DNA from: Bryobacteraceae bacterium | GTDB taxonomy: Bacteria > Acidobacteriota > Terriglobia > Bryobacterales > Bryobacteraceae | Direction: 5' to 3' | Length of the DNA stretch: 47,520 nucleotides | Assembly: GCA_028275505.1 (NCBI GenBank) | Contig: JAPWUP010000008.1 | Coordinates: 1-47,520, forward strand | Part shown: piece after piece, positions 33,613 through 41,831 of the stretch | Numbering within the stretch: position 1 is the first letter of the stretch | Layout: every line of letters begins with the position of its first letter | The notes under the pieces: model-generated | What the model saw: only the letters and a program-made list of their open reading frames with translations | Databases searched by the model: none | Told to the model about the DNA's origin: nothing | Program-made: the position numbers and the translations under genes

Positions 33613-35475
33613 TCAGCGGATCTGGGCTTTCTGGCTGAAGGGCGGCTCCTTGCCGGAGTGCACCGCCAGGAGCCGGCGGTGGGTAGCTTTGGCAGCCTCG
33701 ACAAGCTCGACATAGGGCCGATCGGTTACATCCACCAGACCGATGTTATAATTTTCGCCGTCCATGCGGCCGGTGGCGGGCTGGTCCACCCACTGGAACC
33801 AGTGCGTGCCGATGAGGGCCGGGTGGGCGGCCGCGTTCTCCACGTAGTAGCGGTAGGCGACGCCGCGTTCCTGCTGGTCGCGTGTCTGGCGCAATCCCGC
33901 CGCCAGTCCTCGCCCGGGCGTCCCGAAGTGAAATTCGCCGATGATGACAGGCCGCCCGGTCAATTGATAAATGTGATCGAGCAGCGCGGGATCGGGCACG
34001 TAGTCGTAGACGTTGTGACTGTAAACATCGAAGACGCGCGCGGCGCGAATCGCTTCCTCCGGCGGCCGGCCCCCGAAACGTATGCCGAGATTGAGGTGAT
34101 TCGGATCGTACTTGCGGATCGCCGCATTTACGGTTTCCAGGAACTTCTCGAAGCAGCGATACACGAAGGTGCGGCGGCGTTCGGGAGTATCTCCTGCGGC
34201 AAGGAACTCTTTCAGCGCGCGTTGGGTCGCAGTGGGCGGGCCGGAAAGCAGCATCTCCACGAGTAACTGCTCACGGCCCGGCCATGGCGGTTCATTGGCT
34301 ACGAAGTAACCGAGAACGTAAGGATCGTTTTTACGCGGGGCGCACTGTTCGGCAGCAGCTTTGTCCACCTGCTGTGCCCATTCGGCCGAAAAGACGTCCG
34401 GCATGCCCAGGGGCCCGGTCTCGATTCCCCACCCGCGCAGCGTAACCACGTAAGGGACGCGCTGCGCAGCCCCGAGTCTCGGATCGGACCAGTTCGCAAC
34501 GGTGTTGAAGCCCCAGGCCTGCATGCGCCGGAGCGTGAGCTCCACCCATTTTTGAGGCCAATCGTCGCCAAAGCGCCGCAGCAGATTCCACGTATAGAAA
34601 GAAACCTGGGTCGAGCGGACGCCGCCGCGTGCCGGAGGTCGCAGTTCCTCCGGCGGCAAAGCGGCAAAAATTGTCTGGCGGCCTTCGACGCGCGTGCCCG
34701 AGTAGGGCGTGATCACATCCACGCCTGCGGAAAAGAATAAGTGGCCGTCAGGATCCACGAACCACCACCGTCCGTCAATTTGCTCCACGCGGAAAAATCC
34801 CGTGGCTTTGGCTTTCGTGTTGCGGTAACCGCCGTAACGGCAGTACTCGAAATCGCCGGCGCGGAGCGTGGCTTCCTCCGCCGCCCATTCCTTGCGCAGT
34901 TGCGCGAGGCTGGTCGCTTTGCCGGGCCATTGCGCCGGAATCCACTGGCCGAACTCGTCCACGACGGGTCCGGGGTCCAGGACGGCATCACCCGGGTCAT
35001 CCTTGGCCAGACGCACCGAGCGGATCTCCAAGGTCGGCTGGCCGACCGGATCCTGCATCGCCACACCCAGGCCTTCCACGTTTTTCAGGGATCCCACAGG
35101 CCCGGAGGCGCTGATCCAGAACGTACCGCGCGGCTTGTTGCCCAGCGACGCCAGATCATGGCCCTCGCGCTCCACCCGCGCGTAATAGCGCAGGGGAACG
35201 GCGGCCCGGATCCATACGCCGGAAAACGGGTGGATGCGGCGGCCCAGCGTGCGCTCGGCAGTATGGATGCGCAACTCGAAGCGTTGCGGCGAGGAGGCTT
35301 TCATTTCCAGCACCAGAAATTCAAAGCCCGACCAATCCGAAGGCAGCGCCGGGTCAATCTCTTTGAGCGACCACCGATGCTCGGAGAGGGCGCCTTCGAA
35401 TACCACGCGCAACGGACCTGCATGGGCAGCCTGCGCAAGAACGGCCAGCGCGATGATCAAGAAGGGTCTCGACAT
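33613..35475 (-). CDS. Exported clan GH-A-like glycoside hydrolase (agarase-like)
   Basis: I set the start at the ATG 35473-35475 because it opens a signal peptide (MSRPFLIIALAVLAQAAHAG); the frame is open 500 nt further but that part is antisense to the glycine-rich gene. The 620-aa product has an N-terminal beta-rich carbohydrate-binding-like region (about 20-190), then a TIM-barrel segment beginning RVEQIDGRWWFVDPDGHLFF. The candidate acid/base is Glu395 in GYFVANEPPW and the candidate nucleophile Glu514 in RPVIIGEFHFG, the Asn-Glu-Pro and strand-7 Glu pattern of clan GH-A and beta-agarase-type enzymes. The substrate (galactan, agar-like or other) cannot be told. The ribosome-binding site is weak. 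It heads an operon with the DUF5107-TPR gene. Confidence 0.85.
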   Translation of the reverse strand: MSRPFLIIALAVLAQAAHAGPLRVVFEGALSEHRWSLKEIDPALPSDWSGFEFLVLEMKASSPQRFELRIHTAERTLGRRIHPFSGVWIRAAVPLRYYARVEREGHDLASLGNKPRGTFWISASGPVGSLKNVEGLGVAMQDPVGQPTLEIRSVRLAKDDPGDAVLDPGPVVDEFGQWIPAQWPGKATSLAQLRKEWAAEEATLRAGDFEYCRYGGYRNTKAKATGFFRVEQIDGRWWFVDPDGHLFFSAGVDVITPYSGTRVEGRQTIFAALPPEELRPPARGGVRSTQVSFYTWNLLRRFGDDWPQKWVELTLRRMQAWGFNTVANWSDPRLGAAQRVPYVVTLRGWGIETGPLGMPDVFSAEWAQQVDKAAAEQCAPRKNDPYVLGYFVANEPPWPGREQLLVEMLLSGPPTATQRALKEFLAAGDTPERRRTFVYRCFEKFLETVNAAIRKYDPNHLNLGIRFGGRPPEEAIRAARVFDVYSHNVYDYVPDPALLDHIYQLTGRPVIIGEFHFGTPGRGLAAGLRQTRDQQERGVAYRYYVENAAAHPALIGTHWFQWVDQPATGRMDGENYNIGLVDVTDRPYVELVEAAKATHRRLLAVHSGKEPPFSQKAQIR

Positions 35476-35536
35476 GGCGTCATCTATTGAACCACCGCCG
35501 GAGGCCGTCCGGGTAGAGCCGCCCGGTTCGCCGCGC

Positions 35537-35565
35537 TTGCGCTCGGGATTGCGCAGGCGTATGCT
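35537..35565 (+). promoter_or_regulatory. Candidate sigma70-type promoter of the glycine-rich protein gene
   Basis: TTGCGC (35537-35542) and TATGCT (35560-35565) are separated by 17 nt, 28 nt before the ATG at 35594. The gene also has a perfect AGGAGG at 35582-35587. The hexamers each differ from consensus at two positions. Confidence 0.45.
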
Positions 35566-35593
35566 TTGATAAACAGACCATAGGAGGTTCCCC

Positions 35594-36361
35594 ATGCGAA
35601 GGTCATTATTCACTGTCCTGATTGTGCTCGGGCTGGGCGCCTGGGTGCTGAGCGCGGCCGAGTTTTGGGAAAAGAAGAAATTCTCAGAGTGGACCGAGAA
35701 GGAGGTCCGCAAGATCCTGAGCGATTCGCCTTGGTGCCGGCCTGTCGAGATCCGTCTCGACACAGCGGGTGGGGCACGGATGGCCGGGGGCGGCGGTAGA
35801 GGCCGAAGAGGCGGCGGGGGCGGCGGTGGTTTCGCGGACGCGTCCACGGGCAGCATGGGCGGGACGGACGAGAGCATGGGCGGCGGGATGGGCCGCGGGG
35901 CCGGTAGCATGTCCATGCCTGAAGCGGCGCCCACCATCACGGTGTACGTGCGCTGGCGGACGGCCTTGCCGGTCAAGCAGGCGCTGGTCCGTGCGCGCTT
36001 CGGCGATGAGGCCGCTACCTCGCCCGACGCCGCGAAGTTCCTCTCCGCCCAGGAAACCCATCACATCATCGAGATCGCGGGCATTCCCATGCCGATGCTG
36101 CGCATCAAGCCCGATCAGCTCAAAGCCGGCGCTCAGCTCCGCATCAAGGACAAGCCGCCGATTCAAGCCGTGGACCTGAAGGCGGGGCGCGAAGAGAATC
36201 GCGTGAACCTCTACCTGATCTTTCCGCGAGAGCAGAACGGCACGCCTGTGATCGCTCTGGAAGACAAGGAAGTGGAGGTCTTCCTGAAGGCCGGCCCGCT
36301 GGACATTCGCCGCAAGTTCCGGCTCAAGGACATGATCTTCGAGGGCAAGCTGGAGATCTGA
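35594..36361 (+). CDS. Secreted protein with glycine-rich low-complexity insert, function unknown
   Basis: A 255-aa protein with a strong ribosome-binding site (AGGAGG, 6-nt spacing) and a signal peptide (MRRSLFTVLIVLGLGAWVLS). The mature N-terminus FWEKKKFSEWTEKEVRKILS, followed by DSPW, resembles a segment I associate with GWxTD-type or 'EWTEKE' secreted acidobacterial proteins. Residues about 62-110 are almost only Gly, Arg, Ser, Met and Ala (GGGGRGRRGGGGGGG, GGTDESMGGGMGRGAGSMSM), a flexible linker. Residues 115-255 form a predicted beta-rich domain (ITVYVRWRTALPVKQALVR, VNLYLIFPREQNG, IRRKFRLKDMIFEGKLEI). It is divergent from the glycosidase operon. I do not recognise a function; secretion and the two-part layout are clear. 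Confidence 0.8.
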   Translation: MRRSLFTVLIVLGLGAWVLSAAEFWEKKKFSEWTEKEVRKILSDSPWCRPVEIRLDTAGGARMAGGGGRGRRGGGGGGGFADASTGSMGGTDESMGGGMGRGAGSMSMPEAAPTITVYVRWRTALPVKQALVRARFGDEAATSPDAAKFLSAQETHHIIEIAGIPMPMLRIKPDQLKAGAQLRIKDKPPIQAVDLKAGREENRVNLYLIFPREQNGTPVIALEDKEVEVFLKAGPLDIRRKFRLKDMIFEGKLEI

Positions 36362-36374
36362 GCGCGGCCGCGGA

Positions 36375-37232
36375 TCAACCGGCCAACGGGCGCGCGTTGG
36401 CCAGCATGAGCAGGTAGAGCGCAGGCAAGTAGACCACGGTGGTGCGCAGCAGAAGGCGGGCGGCGGGCGTAGCGCGCTTTCGGTCCCATCGCAAGGCGGC
36501 GATCAACATTATTCCGCCTAGCAGAACGGACCCCGCTGCGTAAATCCCGCCCGCCATTCCCAGCGCGGCGGGCACCAGCCCGGCGGGAATCAACAGCAGG
36601 CTGCACAGGGTGATCTGCCGCGCGGTGCGCGATCCGTCGCGGTCCACTACGGGCAACATGCGGATGCCGCCGCGTCGGTAGTCCTCGCGATACATCCATC
36701 CGATGGCGAGGAAGTGCGGGAATTGCCAGAGCCAGAGAATGGCGAACAGCGCCAGAGCGCGTGCGTCCAGTGTGCCCGATGCTGCCGCGTATCCGATGAG
36801 CGGCGGCATGGCCCCCGGGATGGCCCCCACCGCCGTTGCCCAGGGCGTGCGCGACTTCAACGGGGTGTAGGCGAGCAGGTAAAGGCCCAGCGTGATCAGG
36901 CCGCACAAGGCAGCTACCAAATTGGCGCCCAGCCACAGCTCGACGAAACCGAGCAACGAAATGGCCAGGCCGAAGGCCAGGGCGCGCCCGGGTGCGATCC
37001 GACCTGCCGGAATGGGCCGGTGCCTGGTCCGGTGCATGCGAGCATCCGTGTGGCGCTCGTACCACTGGTTCAAAGCGGCCGTGCCCGAGGCCATCCACGC
37101 GGCGCCGAGCAGTGCGTGAACCAGCCGCCAGGCATCCCATGCGCCGGTGCGGCCAAAATAATACCCGGCGGCCACACTCATCACGATGAGCCAGGTGATG
37201 CGCGGTTTGGTGAGTTCCAGATAGTCTCTCAT
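36375..37232 (-). CDS. ctaB: Protoheme IX farnesyltransferase (heme O synthase)
   Basis: The ATG at 37230-37232 overlaps the ctaA stop by 4 nt, giving a 285-aa UbiA-family membrane enzyme beginning MRDYLELTKPRITWLIVMSV. It transfers a farnesyl group to heme B to make heme O. The first Asp-rich polyprenyl-binding motif is seen as NQWYERHTDARMHRTRHRPI, and the second region as YREDYRRGGIRMLPVVDRDG. IPGAMPPLIGY is also typical. About eight or nine hydrophobic segments are present. The longer open frame upstream is antisense-like and rejected. Together with ctaA it supplies heme A for a cytochrome aa3-type oxidase encoded elsewhere. Confidence 0.94.
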   Translation of the reverse strand: MRDYLELTKPRITWLIVMSVAAGYYFGRTGAWDAWRLVHALLGAAWMASGTAALNQWYERHTDARMHRTRHRPIPAGRIAPGRALAFGLAISLLGFVELWLGANLVAALCGLITLGLYLLAYTPLKSRTPWATAVGAIPGAMPPLIGYAAASGTLDARALALFAILWLWQFPHFLAIGWMYREDYRRGGIRMLPVVDRDGSRTARQITLCSLLLIPAGLVPAALGMAGGIYAAGSVLLGGIMLIAALRWDRKRATPAARLLLRTTVVYLPALYLLMLANARPLAG

Positions 37233-38131
37233 CCGGCGGCGCGGAGCCGGTCCAGTCCCGCCTCCTCTGCCACCCGGCGCACGCTGCGCTGCACTTCGGC
37301 AGCGAGCAGGAAGCCGCTGGCCATCACCAGCGCTCCCACGGCCACGTGCGCGACGGTGAATGTCACCATGACCGGATGCGGGCGGACTGCCTCCTCCCAT
37401 ATGATGCGGCTCAGGTACGCCACGATGCCGAGGACGATCTGGAGGCCCGTCAGCCAGAGAAGCCTGCGCGCTGCCCTGGCCAGAGCTGGGTGCCTGCCGT
37501 GAACGCTGAGCACGCTGATGCCCGCCATGAAAATTACCCCGCCCACCACCAGCGCGCCCACGATGTGGGGGATGATCCCCAAGGCTTTGTGCCGGTAAGC
37601 CGCGCCCAGCAGGAGTTGGATGACGATGGCCGGCGGCACGACCCAGGCCAGCACCTTCAACGGCGGGGATCCGGCATCCTCGACGATTTCAGGCTCAGAC
37701 TGCCACTCGTCCGAGGTGGCTCGCGCGATTACCACCAGCGAGGAGAAGAACAGTTGCGCCAAGCACGCGTGGCTGACCGAAACGGCAGGCGGTAGCTTCA
37801 GCAGCACCGTGGCGCCGCCCAAAAGGCCTTGCACGATGACCGCGGCGAGCGCCGCCCAGCCGAGCCGCTTGACCCATCGCGGCGCCGACGAGCGCCAGAG
37901 CCAGATCGTCAGCACGACCGTCAGTAGTCCGACTGTGGCCCCAATCAGGCGGTGGGTGTGCTCATAGACCACGCCGCCTTCCATGGGCGGCATCAATTGC
38001 CCGAAGGAGAGCGGCCAGTCAGGTACGGCGAGACCCGCCTCGTTCGAGGTCACCAATCCCCCGGCCGTGATGAGAACCAATGCGCTCGCAGCCGTCAGCA
38101 CGGCATACCGGTGCAGCCACTTGCCTTGCAT
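37229..38131 (-). CDS. ctaA: Heme A synthase (COX15/CtaA family)
   Basis: A 300-aa protein with eight predicted membrane helices that oxidises the C8 methyl of heme O to give heme A. Conserved histidines are visible in each half: VYEHTHRLIGATVG and VSVSHACLAQLFF in the first, GIIPHIVGALVVGG and FTVAHVAVGALVMA in the second. The N-terminal GGLVTSNEAGLAVPDWPLSF matches the start of the family. The extracellular cysteine pair known from Bacillus CtaA is not evident. The stop overlaps the ctaB start. A TACAAT -10-like box (minus strand, 38176-38181) precedes it, without a clear -35. It is divergent from moeA with 104 nt between starts. Confidence 0.94.
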   Translation of the reverse strand: MQGKWLHRYAVLTAASALVLITAGGLVTSNEAGLAVPDWPLSFGQLMPPMEGGVVYEHTHRLIGATVGLLTVVLTIWLWRSSAPRWVKRLGWAALAAVIVQGLLGGATVLLKLPPAVSVSHACLAQLFFSSLVVIARATSDEWQSEPEIVEDAGSPPLKVLAWVVPPAIVIQLLLGAAYRHKALGIIPHIVGALVVGGVIFMAGISVLSVHGRHPALARAARRLLWLTGLQIVLGIVAYLSRIIWEEAVRPHPVMVTFTVAHVAVGALVMASGFLLAAEVQRSVRRVAEEAGLDRLRAAG

Positions 38132-38235
38132 GTTTCCGCCCCCGCTTTTCCGGTGCCCGGAGCCTGTTTTCGACCATTGTAACAGCCCCGCCCTTGCGCG
38201 CCGAGAATCGCGTCGCGCGGGAACGCTCGGCTACA

Positions 38236-39438
38236 ATGGCGTCGGTGACTTCGCTGTCTTTTTGGGACGCGCGCCGTTCGGTGATCGAGAACGTACTGGC
38301 GGCCCGCGGCACGCCGGCTGTGGAGGAAGCAGGCCTGGAGTGCGCCGAGGGGCGTGTGTTGGCCGAAGAAATTAGCGCCGATCGCGACTATCCCCCGTGC
38401 GACCGTTCCATGCGGGATGGTTTTGCAGTGCGTGCTTCGGACACTCCGGGCACGCTTCGTGTGATCGGTGAGATTCGTGCGGGCGGCGATGCCACGTTCA
38501 GGGTCGGTCCGGGTGAAGCCGTCGAGATCATGACCGGTGCCCCGCTGCCCGAGGGCGCCGACGCCGTGGTCATGTACGAACATGTGCAGCGGGACGGCTG
38601 CCTGATTACGGTGGCCGAGGCGAGCCCGCCGGGACGCTGGGTCATGGCACGGGGTGCAGAGGCGCGTTGCGGCCAGCGATTGCTCGAGGCCGGGCATCGC
38701 ATCGGCTTCGCCGAGATCGCGTTGCTGGCCGCGCTGGGGCGACGCCGGGTGCGCGTGTATCGTCGTCCGCACATCGCGATTCTTGCGACGGGCGATGAAA
38801 TCGTCGAGCTGGACTGCGACCCCATGGAACATCAGGTCCGCAATTCGAACGCCTGGTCGCTCGCTGCCCAAGTGCGCAGGGCCGGCGGGATTCCCGAGAT
38901 CCTGCCCATTGCTCCCGATCGCCTCGAACCCACGCGGGAGCTCATGGCGCGCGGCTTGGAAGCTGACTTGCTGCTCATTTCCGGCGGCGTTTCGACCGGC
39001 AAGTACGACCTGGTGGAGCCGGCCGCGCGCAGCCTGGGCGCAGAGTTCTTTTTCACCGGAGTTCAGATGCAACCCGGCTACCCGCTGGTGTTCGGCCGCG
39101 CCCGCGGGACTTTTTTCTTCGGCCTGCCCGGCAATCCCATCTGCACCATGGTGGCTTTCGAGGTCTTCGCACGTGCGGCGCTCCAACTGCTGGCGGGAGA
39201 GGACGAACCCGTGCTGCCTTTGTTGCAGGCACGGCTGGCAGCGCCATTTCGTCACGCGCCGGGGTTGACGCGACTGGCGCCGGCGCGCCTGAGCGCGGAC
39301 GGGTCCACGGTCACGCCGCTGGCCTGGCGAGGGTCGGCGGACATCTTCGCCCTGGCGCGCAGCAACTGTTTTCTGGTAGCCGAGGCGGAGCGCGAATCCT
39401 GGGCGCCGGGCGATCTGATCCGCGTGCTGCTACGATGA
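38236..39438 (+). CDS. moeA: Molybdopterin molybdenumtransferase MoeA
   Basis: A 400-aa protein from the ATG at 38236 (MASVTSLSFWDARRSVIEN), chosen because family similarity begins there; the ribosome-binding site is weak and further upstream translation runs into the ctaA leader. It inserts molybdate into adenylylated molybdopterin. Conserved parts are PPCDRSMRDGFAVRASDTPG, GEAVEIMTGAPLPEGADAVV, the domain III stretch IAILATGDEIVEL, NSNAWSLAAQ, LLISGGVSTGKYDLV and FFFGLPGNPICTMVAFEVFA. The C-terminal beta-barrel domain IV is present. No other molybdenum-cofactor gene is adjacent, though a SLOG-family protein 2.8 kb downstream might relate. Confidence 0.94.
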   Translation: MASVTSLSFWDARRSVIENVLAARGTPAVEEAGLECAEGRVLAEEISADRDYPPCDRSMRDGFAVRASDTPGTLRVIGEIRAGGDATFRVGPGEAVEIMTGAPLPEGADAVVMYEHVQRDGCLITVAEASPPGRWVMARGAEARCGQRLLEAGHRIGFAEIALLAALGRRRVRVYRRPHIAILATGDEIVELDCDPMEHQVRNSNAWSLAAQVRRAGGIPEILPIAPDRLEPTRELMARGLEADLLLISGGVSTGKYDLVEPAARSLGAEFFFTGVQMQPGYPLVFGRARGTFFFGLPGNPICTMVAFEVFARAALQLLAGEDEPVLPLLQARLAAPFRHAPGLTRLAPARLSADGSTVTPLAWRGSADIFALARSNCFLVAEAERESWAPGDLIRVLLR

Positions 39439-39493
39439 AGTTGAGGGCCGCGCCGGCAGGTCTGGGCGCGGCGTTCAGGAAACGGGGAGGCAG

Positions 39494-40582
39494 GTGGCCG
39501 CGTCACCAACAATGATGTGGCGGAGCTTGCTCTGCGCAGCGTGGTTGTGCGCCCTGCCCCTGGCGGCTCAACCGGACCAGGAGCCGGTCTTCCGCGCGGG
39601 CGTTCAGGTGGTCGTCGCCCCCACGATCGTGCTTGACCGCGACGGCAACTTCGTCCACGGCCTGGAACGCCAGGACTTCATCCTGCTGGATAACGGCAAG
39701 CCGCAGGATATCCGCGTGGATACGACGTATATCCCCATTTCGCTGGTGGTCGCGATCCAGGCGAACTCCGCCGTCGAAGTAGTTCTGCCCAAGGTGCGCA
39801 AGCTGGGCACCATGCTGCACTACCTGGTGGCGGGCGAGCAAGGCGAGGTGGCGGTGATCGCGTTCGACCACCGGGTGCAGTTGCTCCAGGATTTCACCAC
39901 GGACACGGACAAGATCCGGCAAGCGTTGGAGAAGATCCGTCCCGGATCCACGAGCAGCGTCATGGTGGATGCCGTGCTTTACGGCATCCGCATGCTGCGC
40001 CGGCGCCCCCCAGACCGCCGTCGCGTGCTGTTGCTGATCAGCGAGACGCGCGATTACGGGAGCCAGGCGCGCAAGCGCGACGTACTCGAGATGGCCCAGT
40101 TCTCCGACGTCGTGATCTACTCGCTCAACATCAACCGCCTGGTAACTACGCTGACCGCCAAAGCCCAGCCGCCGCGGCCCGATCCGTTCCCGCCCGCGGC
40201 GCGCCCGTTGCCCGCCGGCGTGCCGGCCACGCCGCATACCGCCGCGCAGGTCAGCGGCAACCCGACCAACTCGGCCAACTTCGTTCCTGTTTTCGTGGAA
40301 ATTTTCCGCGCCGTGCGCGATATCTTCGTGGACAACCCGGTCGAGCTGTTCACCAAGTGGACGGGCGGCACCGAGCATCCCTTCATCACGCAGGAACATC
40401 TGGAGCGCGCCGTGCGCCGCATCGGCGAGGAGCTGCACTCGCAGTACATCATCAGTTACACGCCGAACAACCGCGACGAAGGCGGCTTTCACGAAATTCA
40501 GGTGCTGGTCCGCGGGCGCAACGACGTCCGCGTGATCACGCGACCGGGTTACTGGATGGCGGCTCAGCCTTCAGGCAACTGA
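39494..40582 (+). CDS. Acidobacterial VWFA-related exported protein with degenerate MIDAS
   Basis: A 362-aa protein starting at a GTG (39494) with GGGGAGG just before; an ATG at 39512 is an alternative. A signal peptide (MMWRSLLCAAWLCALPLAAQ) is followed by the N-terminal part of the VWFA-related acidobacterial family (VVVAPTIVLDRDGNFVHGL, DFILLDNGKPQDI) and a von Willebrand A-like fold (residues about 80-310: GEVAVIAFDHRVQLLQDFTT, RRRVLLLISETRDYG). The metal-site motif usually reading Asp-x-Ser-x-Ser is AIQANSA here, so metal-dependent adhesion seems lost. A proline-rich insert lies around residues 222-245. The end (SQYIISYTPNNRDEGGFHEI, then VLVRGRNDVRVITRPGYW) is typical. It overlaps the convergent MEMO gene by 12 nt at the 3' end. 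Confidence 0.88.
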   Translation: MAASPTMMWRSLLCAAWLCALPLAAQPDQEPVFRAGVQVVVAPTIVLDRDGNFVHGLERQDFILLDNGKPQDIRVDTTYIPISLVVAIQANSAVEVVLPKVRKLGTMLHYLVAGEQGEVAVIAFDHRVQLLQDFTTDTDKIRQALEKIRPGSTSSVMVDAVLYGIRMLRRRPPDRRRVLLLISETRDYGSQARKRDVLEMAQFSDVVIYSLNINRLVTTLTAKAQPPRPDPFPPAARPLPAGVPATPHTAAQVSGNPTNSANFVPVFVEIFRAVRDIFVDNPVELFTKWTGGTEHPFITQEHLERAVRRIGEELHSQYIISYTPNNRDEGGFHEIQVLVRGRNDVRVITRPGYWMAAQPSGN

Positions 40583-41788
40583 GGCGGGCGTGAACACGAT
40601 GGCGGCGAAGCTGACCACGCTGTCCTCGTCTATATTCCACTGTTCGTAGCGGAGCACGGTTCCGCGCACGCCCGGCACGGCGCGCAGGAACGTGTACAAG
40701 GCCGAGGCGCCGCACCACTTGAGCGCATCCTGCTCGCCCTTGACCAGCTTCCAGAAGCCCTCCGCGTCGCCCGCTTCCACGCGCTCCAGCCGTCGCCGGT
40801 CCTGTTCTTCCACCGCGCGCATGCGCCCCTGCCGCGCCCGGGCGGAGAAGCCATCGCCGTAGCGACGGCCCATGTGCGCCAGGTCCACGCCCAGCACCCA
40901 CCGCAGGCGGTCTCCTTGCTGCTCGGCGAGCTCGCGTAAGGCCTCCAGGAAGCGGCCCACGGCAGGCTGGTCTTCGGGAAGGCGGCCGCCTCCCGAGGAA
41001 AACGAGCCGCACAGCACGGGCAACACTCGCACCGAGGGTCCGTACAGGTGCTGGAGGAAAATGACCTGAAATTCGACGGAGTGCTCCACGGCGTGGCAGT
41101 AATCCTCCAGCACGACGGCATCTGGGGCGCGCGTGGCCAGCCACTCGACCAGCTCCGCGGCAGGACTGGTGTCACCCAATGGCGTGCGGTACGGTTTGCG
41201 CGTCAATCCGAAGGCATCCGGGGCGCCGTAATGCGAGGTTCCCAGCACCACGAAGGTGCATTCGCGCGCGTTGGGATCCAGGCAGGCGTAGGCATCCCGA
41301 TAGCAGTGCCAGCCGCCCTCCGGGCTGACGTGCGGCGCCGCCACGCCGAGAACCGGTTCCCGCCACGGGCCGGCCCCGTCCAGGCAGCGGGCCAGAGTGA
41401 CTTTCAGCACATCGGGGTCGGCCGGGTACGCCGAGCCTGCGTGAGTTGGCTCGCGCGCAGGGGCGGCTTCGAATGCGCGGTGCCGCTCCTGTCGCAACGC
41501 GGCGTACACTTCGTCCTCGAGGAATCCCGCCTCGCTCAGGGTGCGGACCAGGTGGTCTACCAGCTCGCCCACGCGCAGGTCGCCCGTGATCCGCACCAGC
41601 GCGGCGCGCAGATCCAGTTCGGTTCGCTCCCCGTCGAACAGCGACAGGCACTCCACCAGTGGCGGAGGGATGATCAGGGTGGCGTCGGAGTAACGGAAGG
41701 GATCGCGAATCATCAAGCCGGGCCGGTCGGGCACGGGCGACGGCATGAAGTCGAGGTTCGTTCGCAAACGGGGCAGACCGCGGGCCAT
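40571..41788 (-). CDS. MEMO-family protein with extra N-terminal domain
   Basis: This 405-aa protein ends in a MEMO (AmmeMemoRadiSam system protein B) domain, residues about 120-405: THAGSAYPAD, VLGVAAPHVSPEGGWHCYRD, FVVLGTSHYGAPDAFGLT, VEHSVEFQVIFLQHLYGPSV, LGVDLAHMGRRYGDGF and a conserved Cys in LKWCGASALYTFL. MEMO proteins resemble extradiol dioxygenases and are often found with AMMECR1 and a radical-SAM protein; neither is here. The first ~110 residues (LIIPPPLVECLSLFDGERTE, LVDHLVRTLSEAGFLEDE) look like a small winged-helix domain of the PqqD/RiPP-recognition type, which is inference. It follows the HTH gene by 43 nt on the same strand. Confidence 0.88.
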   Translation of the reverse strand: MARGLPRLRTNLDFMPSPVPDRPGLMIRDPFRYSDATLIIPPPLVECLSLFDGERTELDLRAALVRITGDLRVGELVDHLVRTLSEAGFLEDEVYAALRQERHRAFEAAPAREPTHAGSAYPADPDVLKVTLARCLDGAGPWREPVLGVAAPHVSPEGGWHCYRDAYACLDPNARECTFVVLGTSHYGAPDAFGLTRKPYRTPLGDTSPAAELVEWLATRAPDAVVLEDYCHAVEHSVEFQVIFLQHLYGPSVRVLPVLCGSFSSGGGRLPEDQPAVGRFLEALRELAEQQGDRLRWVLGVDLAHMGRRYGDGFSARARQGRMRAVEEQDRRRLERVEAGDAEGFWKLVKGEQDALKWCGASALYTFLRAVPGVRGTVLRYEQWNIDEDSVVSFAAIVFTPASVA

Positions 41789-41831
41789 CTAGTTCCCATT
41801 ATCCGCCGGGCGGGAGGCAGGCATGGCTCGC

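Noticed and set aside
35769-35910. Gly-codon tract considered as a tandem DNA repeat
   Set aside because: The units are irregular at the DNA level; it is low-complexity coding sequence rather than a true repeat array.
35476-35976. Upstream extension of the glycosidase-like frame (Pro-rich)
   Set aside because: It is antisense to the Gly-rich secreted protein; Pro-rich translation is simply the complement of Gly codons, and the signal peptide starts at 35475.
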